A stretch of DNA of 64,000 bases from Parietichytrium sp. I65-24A (taxonomy: Eukaryota; Sar; Bigyra; Thraustochytrida; Thraustochytriidae). The DNA lies in assembly GCA_012862575.1 (NCBI GenBank), contig BLSF01000041.1, positions 124,001-188,000 on the forward strand, given 5' to 3'. Each line of letters begins with the position of its first letter. The first letter of the stretch is position 1. Made by a program: the position numbers and the translations under genes. Under the pieces are notes generated by a model, which had not been told where the DNA came from, ran no database searches, and saw only the letters and a list, made by a program, of their open reading frames with translations. Shown here piece by piece: positions 52,389-60,162 of the stretch.

Positions 52389-52773
52389 AAATTCTTTTTC
52401 AAATTTTACATAGTTCGATAGTTCGGAGATCTGTCTTGTTTGTTTCCAGCGCGTCCAATCAGAACATATCAGAACTCACTGTCAAGTCACTTTTCTTGGA
52501 GTCGCAGTCGGGGCTGTCTGTCTCTTTATGTCTCTTTTGTCTTTCCGCAGACTCGTCCTGTATCCTGCACCGTGACCTAGCCCGGGTACTAGCTGCAGTG
52601 ATCAACTACGCATAGAGTGGCAACTTCGAAAGGTCAGGAGAGTCAGAAGAGAGTTGGGCGAGTGAGTGATGGACAGGGAGTGACACTTGCTGACTGCGAG
52701 TAAAACGACGCCGAGTTGTCAATTCATCTCGATCGAGAGGCAGCTCGTTCGGAGGTTGAAGGGCATAGCTGTG
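52389..52773 (+). other. Spacer between tRNA pair and PAAT-like gene
   Basis: About 385 bp holding the Pol III terminator and the leader of the PAAT-like gene. Nothing else recognised. Confidence 0.6.
52395..52399 (+). terminator. RNA polymerase III T5 terminator
   Basis: TTTTT seven bases after the discriminator of tRNA-Leu copy 2. It is the first run of four or more T after either tRNA gene. Confidence 0.8.
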
Positions 52774-53676
52774 ATGGAGGACGAGAAGGAAAGGCTGCTG
52801 CGACAAGCGGCTTCTCTGCAAGGGCTCTTGCAAGGTTTCGCAAATCTCGCGGGTCCAGAGTCTCGCCTTGCCAAGCCTCCGAAGCAGTTTGGACCTTCTC
52901 CAGCAAGTGTGCCTCAGGTGGGCAAACCTAGGGCTGACTCGGAAAGCCTTGGGGCCTCCGATAGCGGCGAGACAAAAGACCTTGCTGGCGCGGGCACGGA
53001 CAAGGTGCAGTTCTCGTGCACGTGGGACTTGATAGGTGGAGGGAAAGGAATGGAGAGCTTGTTCGATGAAAGCGAACAAGCCGTTGAGTTTGGCAAGCCG
53101 GACGGTTCGGAGGAACCTTGTATTTTGTCATCTGGAAGTCGTCTTTCGATCAGCTGCATCTCTTGCTGGAGCAACGCACGCTGGCTCGAAATACTGGACG
53201 GCGAGCAGTATTTAGAAACTGTTCGAGGCATCGCGGACAGTGAAAGATGCGGCGTTTTTAAATTCGACTATGCGGGGGCTGGGCAGCCGATTCAGAGCGA
53301 CCTGCGCATCCGTTTTTTGTCGCTGCCCAAAACTTCAAAGTCGCGGTGTCTCATTTACCGCTTTCACATGGATGCCAAAGTTTTGCATAGACCCTCCACA
53401 GAAGGAAAAAAATCGTTGTTACCACAAAGCACACTATCTACGTCCGGGCCATTACAAAGCGCACTACAGCAATTTGAGAAGCAAATAGAAGCACAAATGC
53501 GCTTTATACAACAAAAACTTTCAGCTCTAGAAGGTCGAGTATCGCACCTTGAAGTGGCTCAATCTCAAGTCAGTAATTTCTCTACAGGCGGATTGAGCGT
53601 CGAAGATTTGGCAAGTAGAATTCAAAGCTTGGAAGAGACTATTGTCCAGGTGAAGAGCAACATGCTGACAAAGTGA
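52774..53676 (+). CDS. PAAT/C10orf88-like protein (tentative)
   Basis: A 300-residue protein from ATG 52774. The N-terminal ~75 residues are helical then Pro/Ser-rich. The middle (about 85-210) looks like a beta-rich domain: FSCTWDLIG, SGSRLSISCISCWSNARWLE, GEQYLETVRGIAD, IRIRFL-like RIRFLSLPKTSKSRCLIYRF. The C-terminus is a coiled coil (QQFEKQIEAQMRFIQQKLSA...). This order, a strand-rich domain in which an element like RWLEILDGEQYLETVRG precedes a C-terminal coiled coil, resembles animal C10orf88 (PAAT), a protein reported to associate with mitochondrial ABC transporters. The resemblance is from memory of the family, not a computed match. Its stop lies only 45 bp from the stop of the convergent DMAP1 gene. 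Confidence 0.55.
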   Translation: MEDEKERLLRQAASLQGLLQGFANLAGPESRLAKPPKQFGPSPASVPQVGKPRADSESLGASDSGETKDLAGAGTDKVQFSCTWDLIGGGKGMESLFDESEQAVEFGKPDGSEEPCILSSGSRLSISCISCWSNARWLEILDGEQYLETVRGIADSERCGVFKFDYAGAGQPIQSDLRIRFLSLPKTSKSRCLIYRFHMDAKVLHRPSTEGKKSLLPQSTLSTSGPLQSALQQFEKQIEAQMRFIQQKLSALEGRVSHLEVAQSQVSNFSTGGLSVEDLASRIQSLEETIVQVKSNMLTK

Positions 53677-53721
53677 AGACCTTCTGCTGCAGCGCCAGAT
53701 AGAGGTGGTCACATTCTTCAA

Positions 53722-55371
53722 TCAGTTCGCTTTTGATTTTTTCCTTGCGGCGCCACCGCCGCCGGTGTTGCTTTTCCTCTTGCCAGAGTTCGCAGCCTTC
53801 CCGACGAGCGGGGCGGATGGATTGGCTTCTATGGGTGCCTCGCCTTCAGTCTTGATCTTTGTCTTGTTGGTTTGCCCACCACTTTGCTTCTTTTTGCTCG
53901 TCGAGCTGCCGGTGGACTGGGTGGGCAAAAGCGGTTGTGGGATTGCAAAATTTGGAGCAGAAGCCGAGCTGTTGGTAGTCGCTCCGGTTAGGTCGATCTC
54001 CGTTCCATCCCCGACGTAAGCTGCAGTGTTTGGAGCGTTCTGCAGCTTTTGCTTTTTATTCCGCGCTTTGGTCTGGCCGGGGCGAGAGGGAGCGGGGACC
54101 CCTTGCAATGTGCATAGCTCTGCTTTTGCGTCGAAGAGCTTGGTCTGGAGAGCGAGCAGCTTGATCGTATCCTGTCGAAGTTTATCGAATGCGTTGCACA
54201 CGGTCACAGTCGGAACAGGCCGAATTGGAAGCCCGAGCTCTGTAAAGAGACTGTTCATTTTCTGGTCAATTCGTGATCCTATGCCAATCTGGGACGGCAT
54301 AACTCGGAGCCGCGCGCTTCGAAGGTAAACGCGCGCTTGCTTGCTATTAATATCAGTCTTCAGGGTATCTGGGTTCTCCTCATTCAAAATGGCTTCCATC
54401 AATGTCGGCGGGAAGTGCTGAAGGACCGGAACACTGGTCTTCGCTTTGCTGCGTTTCGGCGCCTCTTTTTGCAATCGCCGAAGTTGCAAATCTATCCTAC
54501 GTATCTCATTTACAAGATTTGCCTCCTCTTTCTCCTCGGAAGGGGTGCGAGAGAAGAGTAATTCGAGCTGCTTGACGCGCTTTTCCTCTTGGGCTTTGTC
54601 AAAGGTATAATCTACAATGGCATTTTCCACGAGCGCCATCGCTTTAGCAGTGACCTTGGCGGTGTCTTTGATTTCTTTGCCGCTTTTGGCGGCAGGGGAA
54701 CTCGCAACCTGCGTTCCGTTCGCAGTGTCTTCAGCAGGCTGAAGCTCCGGTGCGCTCTCACCGGCTGGAGCAGCCACACTTGTTTGCCTTTGCAATGCCT
54801 TCACAGTTTTTTTGTTCTTTCTGGCAAGCAGGATGAGTTTTGCGACCGCATAATATCTTGCTCTGAGCTCCGTCACCGATCTCGCAGACTCCATAGGCCA
54901 CCTGTCGAAGATTATATACCACCTCAAATCAAATTTATCACAAAGGCGAAACAGGACGTCTGTCTCTTCCTTGGTCCATCCGGATTCTCCATCATGTTGG
55001 GTGACAAAGATGTTGTATTCCTCATCGAGGTACTGCACGACAGCAGTTTTTTTGTTGAAACGTGCAAATGCATAGTCGTTGTGTACGTTTGCTTCCCTTT
55101 GCCAATGTTCGAACTGGACTCCGTCGGCCCGCGCAGAATTTGAAAATCTTGCCCAAAGCCATCGCTGTGCTGGAGTACCCTTGCGTGACCTGAGCTCGTC
55201 TGGACTCGCGCCAGCCGGCATCATGGATGGTAGAGAGTTGGAGCCAAGCAAGGCGAAGACCTCCCGGCTCATCCCGTCCGGCTTTTTGATCCCAGAAGCC
55301 TTTCGGCCTCCTGGCATTGCGGCCTTCAGTGACCCATCGGCCAGCCCCAGGATATCAGCAACATCCCCCAT
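53722..55371 (-). CDS. DMAP1/SWC4: DMAP1/SWC4 chromatin-complex subunit
   Basis: A 549-residue subunit expected in the NuA4 acetyltransferase and SWR1 (H2A.Z-loading) complexes. The N-terminus MGDVADILGLADG, the segment QFEHWQREANVHNDYAFARFNKK and the SANT-like core WTKEETDVLFRLCDKFDLRWYI with FDRWP are diagnostic of DMAP1/Swc4. Further C-terminal, MNSLFTELGLPIRPVPTVTV is the conserved DMAP1 domain. The last ~90 residues are Ser/Lys-rich with a basic nuclear signal (GKRKSN, AARKKSKAN). ATG 55371 is chosen because it begins the conserved N-terminus; the frame upstream has no ATG. Intron-free. Tail-to-tail with the PAAT-like gene. Confidence 0.94.
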   Translation of the reverse strand: MGDVADILGLADGSLKAAMPGGRKASGIKKPDGMSREVFALLGSNSLPSMMPAGASPDELRSRKGTPAQRWLWARFSNSARADGVQFEHWQREANVHNDYAFARFNKKTAVVQYLDEEYNIFVTQHDGESGWTKEETDVLFRLCDKFDLRWYIIFDRWPMESARSVTELRARYYAVAKLILLARKNKKTVKALQRQTSVAAPAGESAPELQPAEDTANGTQVASSPAAKSGKEIKDTAKVTAKAMALVENAIVDYTFDKAQEEKRVKQLELLFSRTPSEEKEEANLVNEIRRIDLQLRRLQKEAPKRSKAKTSVPVLQHFPPTLMEAILNEENPDTLKTDINSKQARVYLRSARLRVMPSQIGIGSRIDQKMNSLFTELGLPIRPVPTVTVCNAFDKLRQDTIKLLALQTKLFDAKAELCTLQGVPAPSRPGQTKARNKKQKLQNAPNTAAYVGDGTEIDLTGATTNSSASAPNFAIPQPLLPTQSTGSSTSKKKQSGGQTNKTKIKTEGEAPIEANPSAPLVGKAANSGKRKSNTGGGGAARKKSKAN

Positions 55372-56074
55372 CTTCGGTAGCCCGGAACGACAGTTTTGCC
55401 TTGCGGAGGTCAGGACCACTTGTGTAGGAAAAAAGAAATCGGCGACACTCCCGCTCCAAGACGTCGCAACCCGCGCTTATGCTGCCGCAAAACCCTTTAT
55501 CCCCCAAGGAAGGTCAAGCAACAGAGAAGGGCTCAAAGTCTCCCTTCCCCACCTCTCTTGTGTGCTCCGCAAAACGAACACAAGAATGCTCTTCCCACAG
55601 AGATGCCTAACGCTGATCTTCTGCCAAAGAGCAAAACGAAGCTGACAGGGAAAGGGTTCGCGGCTTGACTCGCTGCGCTGCGATATTCTATAGAAAATTA
55701 TCCTTCGCACGCACGTACGTTCGCCTGCCGGTCAACAACGCCGCGCAGAGCTGCACGACCTTTTTGGACTTTTGAAGAAAATATTTTGGGAATTTTTGTT
55801 CACTATGCAAAAATTATAGCGACAGTAAGGAACGAGCGAAGGATCTCTGATTTATTCCTTGCTCTTTTCGAACGCCGGATTGTGACAAACGTCGAGGCAG
55901 ATTAGATTGTATTTGGGTCTGAATGCATTAAAAAGTGTCTAGGAAGACACAAATGTTAGGCAGGGTTTGGTTCGTTCAATTGAATTTTCATTTCACAACC
56001 GCACGCTTGCAAGAAATTTAACCTTGTTTTTGCGACAACGTAAACAATTTTCTATTTGCTTGAGACACATGAAA
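55372..56074 (-). other. Intergenic region between GDPD and DMAP1 genes
   Basis: About 700 bp between two minus-strand genes. The part near DMAP1 is C-rich on the plus strand; the part near GDPD is AT-rich and probably 3' UTR. No gene recognised. Confidence 0.6.
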
Positions 56075-56974
56075 TTATTTCGCCAAGACTAAAGCGAGAA
56101 TGATGGCAACTAAGAGCATCAGAATACCCACATACACAGCAAGGTTGGGTCTGGAGGGCCCGCCATCAGGAGCTCTCCCACCCTTCTTGTACTCTGCAAC
56201 AACATATTCCCGGGCCTCATTTGGAAAATTGGAGATGAATCCGTCAACCCCTGCCTCCATGCAGAAATGCCACTGCCATGGCATGTCGACAGTCCACACA
56301 TACACTGTTTTCCCCTTCTTGTGCACTCGGTCAACAAATTCCTTGGTGACAAACTTAATCGCAGGATTGTACGAATCGAAGCCAAGCCTAAGCGCTGGAT
56401 CGAGCCTACGCCAGGGGAACATGAGGAGATGCAAAGGAATGGACGGCTCCATTGCCCGGATTTTCAAAAGATACGACTCGAGAAAACTTTGGATAACAAC
56501 ATGCTCCTGTGCAGCATTACGTCGGATGCATTCAATCACTGCACGAGCCAGTCCTTTGTACGGCTGGAAAAACCCTCCTGTCCACTCGAAGAAAGAAAAC
56601 TTGATTTCGATCAGCAGCTTTGTTTTGCAGTCTTCTCTTGAGACGAAAAGCTCCAAGACTTGATCTAAGGTCGGGACTTTTGTGCCTTTGAACTCCTTTC
56701 CCTTGAAGCTTCCCACGTCAAGCTTTTCAAGTTCCTTGAGCGTAAAACCTTTGACGGGACCTTTTGCGTTCGAAACCCGGTCCACAGACGGATCGTGAAA
56801 GACAACCACCTCCTTGTCAGCGGTGAACTGTACATCAATCTCCACCATATCCACTCCTGCCTCGATTCCAGCTTCGATCGCCGGAAGGGTGTTTTCCGGG
56901 AACCTGCCGCTCAAGCCGCGGTGCGCGATCAAAAGCGGCATCTCGAGCTTCTTGCTCTGGCTTCCTCTCCCCAT
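56075..56974 (-). CDS. Glycerophosphodiester phosphodiesterase with C-terminal membrane helix
   Basis: A 299-residue GDPD-family TIM-barrel enzyme that hydrolyses glycerophosphodiesters (or lysophospholipids) to an alcohol and glycerol phosphate. Catalytic motifs: IAHRGLSGRFPENTLPA (His and Arg, plus Glu), VEIDVQFTADKEVVVFHD (Glu, Asp and second His), LLIEIK in the middle, and VYVWTVD near the end. A hydrophobic segment (about 277-298, YVGILMLLVAIILALVLAK) forms the extreme C-terminus, so the enzyme is probably tail-anchored with the barrel in the cytosol; this topology is inferred. ATG 56974 is chosen because the frame upstream is translated from GGATCTG repeats and has no ATG. Confidence 0.9.
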   Translation of the reverse strand: MGRGSQSKKLEMPLLIAHRGLSGRFPENTLPAIEAGIEAGVDMVEIDVQFTADKEVVVFHDPSVDRVSNAKGPVKGFTLKELEKLDVGSFKGKEFKGTKVPTLDQVLELFVSREDCKTKLLIEIKFSFFEWTGGFFQPYKGLARAVIECIRRNAAQEHVVIQSFLESYLLKIRAMEPSIPLHLLMFPWRRLDPALRLGFDSYNPAIKFVTKEFVDRVHKKGKTVYVWTVDMPWQWHFCMEAGVDGFISNFPNEAREYVVAEYKKGGRAPDGGPSRPNLAVYVGILMLLVAIILALVLAK

Positions 56975-57001
56975 GGTGCCACTGACAGGAGACCAGCGCT
57001 G

Positions 57002-57031
57002 GGATCTGGGATCTGGGATCTGGGATCTGGA
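57002..57031. repeat. 7-bp GGATCTG tandem repeat
   Basis: Four perfect units of GGATCTG/GGGATCT just upstream of the GDPD ATG, with degenerate units continuing to about 57054. Confidence 0.93.
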
Positions 57032-57383
57032 ATTTGGGACCTCGGATCTGGTTCTCACAATCAGCACCTTTCGCGCCTTCGCCCAACCCCATGCACCCAA
57101 CTGCACCCAACTGCAAACTGCACTTGTCGCCTGTCACTCAGTGTGCACAAATGGTGCGGGATGGCATATTACTATTATCGGTACAATCATGACGATAAGA
57201 TACTATAAGCAGCTCAAGCATACTGCTCTTACTACTTTTCTACTGTAACTCTCCAAACACAGCAGTGTACGTACAGTACCGACCGACCCTTGTCTCTGGA
57301 ACCGGAGTTCTGACTGTGAATTCGTGGGAGGGATTTGGAACCTGCTTGCGGACTTTATATTGCGTTTCCGAGTCTCGACCTGC

Positions 57384-57457
57384 ACAGAAGCACCACCCCA
57401 CCTTCCGATAGGGTTTGTTTACGCTGCACTTCGTGGCTCCACTCAAACAGAAGCACC
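57384..57457. mobile_element. Miniature insertion, copy B, with 11-bp flanking repeats
   Basis: Core 57394-57443 equals copy A at all 38 shared positions, with 12 extra bases (GGTTTGTTTACG, 57412-57423) between the two halves. It is bounded by ACAGAAGCACC at 57384-57394 and again at 57447-57457, with CAA between the core and the right repeat. The flanking repeat differs from that of copy A, as expected for independent insertion events. Confidence 0.7.
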
Positions 57458-58571
57458 GGTCCATCGAGGCCGCCGCTTGCCGGCAACGAATTGCGTTTTC
57501 ACACGCTCAAATCTGAATCTCTATACGATGCGAAATCACCTGTAATGGCGCGCTTGGCTAGGATGTGTAAATCTTTCGCGGGTGCTCCAAATTGTACTCG
57601 AGTACTTGCCACGCTTTCTTGATCAACGTGGGGAATTTTTCAAAAAGAACAAAGAGTATTCATGATCAAAAAGAGTTCCTCGGCCCTCCTCGTCGAACTG
57701 CGCGCCAGAAAAGACTGGCGGTCAAGTAGAACCAGAGCAATCCGTGTACTACCGGTACTTTGACCAAGACCGAAAACTCTCATGACAGTTCCGGAATAGA
57801 GGCGGTCCTCCAGCGCTTCCAGAAAGATAGGAGAGAAACTCATCTCATTTCCTTTTTAATGCTGTAGTCACTTGCTGCGTCACTTGCTGCAGCACTCCTA
57901 CTCGTACTTGTAGTCGCGGTCTCACATGGTCTCACAGTGAATCGGACTCGAAATGACTAACAGTAAATACGCTGCCATCAGTGGGGTAACTTATGTATAG
58001 CTTCGCATAGCTTCGCCATGCTTTGATAGAAAGCCTGGTTCAACATCAACACAAATTACAATTAGCCAAGTGTTAGTTATACTATACTCTCTGTAGACTG
58101 GAGCGCCAAACACCCTCATACGCTCTAGCCTAGCTACTAGATTGGAAGTTGGATGATAAAGAGTTGGAATGGCAGCTTTCAAGTTGGGAATCTAAATTTG
58201 CACAAGTGAATCTATTTCGCTCTTTTACTCATCACTGGCTGAACTCCGTGCCGCTATCGTTCCCTTTCCTGCGGCATCATCTTCCCCCTTCAACACCCCG
58301 ACATGCCTCCTCACAGAAGACGGAACTCTTGGAACCTTCAAACTTACTTTTTCATTCCGCTGTGTACCGCACTACTAGGTTCACCAACTATGTGCGCTGC
58401 AGCACCTCGGGAGGGTTGGGGTGGCGTACATAGACTGCAGGGACTTCCTCCTCACGGTTACCCGAGGACGCCGAAAGCTTTTTTTTCCGTACCTCTGGGC
58501 ACTCTGGGCTGACTGAAGAGGCGAGGCTCAGTCCAAAACTCCAAAAGTTTTTGATGTCAACATAGTATTCA

Positions 58572-58582
58572 GTACTCAGTAC
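58572..58582. repeat. GTACTGAGTAC word (minus orientation)
   Basis: One of four exact copies of this imperfect palindrome in the window; the others are at 35287-35297, 61416-61426 and 62081-62091. All are intergenic. Function unknown. Confidence 0.85.
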
Positions 58583-58947
58583 CATTCTCGAACAGAAAAT
58601 AGTTCAGTCCCTCTTCGTGGCGATAGACGTTCAGTAGAATGCTGGACCAGAGTTCTGACATTCAAGTCCTGATGATTCCCGATGGGTTTGGACCTACGAA
58701 GAGTGAACCACAACTGTCAGCAAAACAGCCAAGAGCACAGGTCTCAAAGGTGGTATGAAACAAAGTTAGTCCTATTTGTGGAGGTATGAGTGCTAGCTCA
58801 GCATGCGAAATACTGCGAAAAGAGCTGATCCCCTATTGACGGAGGGCCAAGACCAGAATCAGAACGCAGAGTCAGAGCAGAACCCAAACTCAAAACCCAG
58901 ACAGCTTTAAAAGAAATCGAACAGAAAGGAAATATTCACAGGCGAAG

Positions 58948-60162
58948 ATGATCAAGTCCACGCATGACGATCGCCCAATCATGGGATCTTATCAGCAGCA
59001 GCAGAACTTTGGTTCGCATCAGAAGCAGGACACCATGGGCAACACCGGGAACATCCATGCGAACAAGCAGCAGGATTACGATGCACAGGCAAACCCAGCT
59101 TCCTATGGCAACCAATCCCCGGCAAACACAGCAGGTTATGAAAGCACCAATGCTTATTCTGATCGCGGGTACGCAGCGGACGAAGAGCGCTCGAACGCCA
59201 TCCACGACCAGTCGTACGGAGAGGGAAAGAATGACTACATTCACGACGAAACTCGCCAATCAATGCCACAGCAGCAGCCTAAGTGGAACGGTCAGCAAAC
59301 TGATTATGACGGCTCAACATATAAGCCGCAGACCAATGGGGAGTTCCGCGGAACGGATAAACCTGGGGTGCACAACATGCCCCAGGAACACAACTATGAG
59401 GCACAAACAAATGCTCCAGTCGCTGGACCGTTGACGAAAGAGCAGGAGAAGCACGATATGCACACTGTGCCGCAGACAACTGGTGCTCCCAATGTAACTC
59501 CTCGACATCCTACTTCGAAGGAGAAATTCAATCTTACCAAACAAAAGTTGTTCCACTCCAAGACAAAGCTTCCACTCGAAGTTTTGGATGCCGAGAAACG
59601 CCTCGGAAAGATCGAGAAGCGGCTGAAAACTGCCCAGAAAGACCTCAACTCGTCCATGAGAGTCGGTAAGAAGCTTCAGAAAGCGGTCCAATCCTACCAT
59701 CGCGAAAATACGCAGAGCAGCCTTGACACGAGCCGGGCGTTGCAGAACATGCTTACTTCAATCGACAAAGCGAAAGGTGACCGGGAATACAAAGATTCTC
59801 TTCAGCGGGTCAAGGATATCGAGAGCGACATGAAAGCATTGAAGCACCATCGCACTGCGATGGACCGGTTTACTCGCAAGTGCTCCAAGCAAAGCTCGGG
59901 TGAGAAGTACAACCGGTTCCACAGGAAAAAGGAGGATTCTCGGAGTCAATACGAGGCATTTATCCACAAAATTACCAGTGACGTGGACAATGTCATGCAC
60001 ACCACTCGATTGCGTCACCAATCTGAACACGAAGTTCTTGCATCCGAGTTCCAGGTTCTTCAGGCGCTCCGCGTTGGACTTACAGATTCTCAAACAAATG
60101 AAAAGCCGAAACTCTACAAGAAGGCTTGGAAAGCATTTAGCAAGAGAATGGCGAACGTCTAA
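58948..60162 (+). CDS. Q/N-rich protein with C-terminal helical (possibly BAR-like) domain
   Basis: A 404-residue protein I do not recognise. The first ~185 residues are Gln/Asn/Tyr/Gly-rich and probably disordered, with a scatter of Tyr like a prion-like or phase-separating tail. From about 186 the sequence becomes basic and helical (SKEKFNLTKQKLFHSKTKLP, then long heptad-like helices to the end). A three-helix region with basic patches and the closing HEVLASEFQVLQALRV resembles dimeric membrane-curving BAR domains in general character only. ATG 58948 is the first in-frame Met. AATAAA at 60204-60209 is a likely polyadenylation signal 42 bp after the stop. Intron-free. Confidence 0.65.
   Translation: MIKSTHDDRPIMGSYQQQQNFGSHQKQDTMGNTGNIHANKQQDYDAQANPASYGNQSPANTAGYESTNAYSDRGYAADEERSNAIHDQSYGEGKNDYIHDETRQSMPQQQPKWNGQQTDYDGSTYKPQTNGEFRGTDKPGVHNMPQEHNYEAQTNAPVAGPLTKEQEKHDMHTVPQTTGAPNVTPRHPTSKEKFNLTKQKLFHSKTKLPLEVLDAEKRLGKIEKRLKTAQKDLNSSMRVGKKLQKAVQSYHRENTQSSLDTSRALQNMLTSIDKAKGDREYKDSLQRVKDIESDMKALKHHRTAMDRFTRKCSKQSSGEKYNRFHRKKEDSRSQYEAFIHKITSDVDNVMHTTRLRHQSEHEVLASEFQVLQALRVGLTDSQTNEKPKLYKKAWKAFSKRMANV

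Larger units (their letters stand above)
56975..58947. other. Divergent intergenic region (GDPD / Q-rich gene)
   Basis: About 2 kb. Contents: the GGATCTG repeat (57002-57031), a CAACTGCACC duplication (57092-57121), miniature insertion copy B (57384-57457), a TACCGGTAC word (57750-57758), tandem duplications at 57867-57890 and 57997-58017, and GTACTCAGTAC (58572-58582). No gene recognised. Confidence 0.6.

Noticed and set aside
52253-52615. 120-codon open frame overlapping tRNA-Leu copy 2
   Set aside because: It is read through the tRNA gene and terminator; the tRNA fold explains the sequence.
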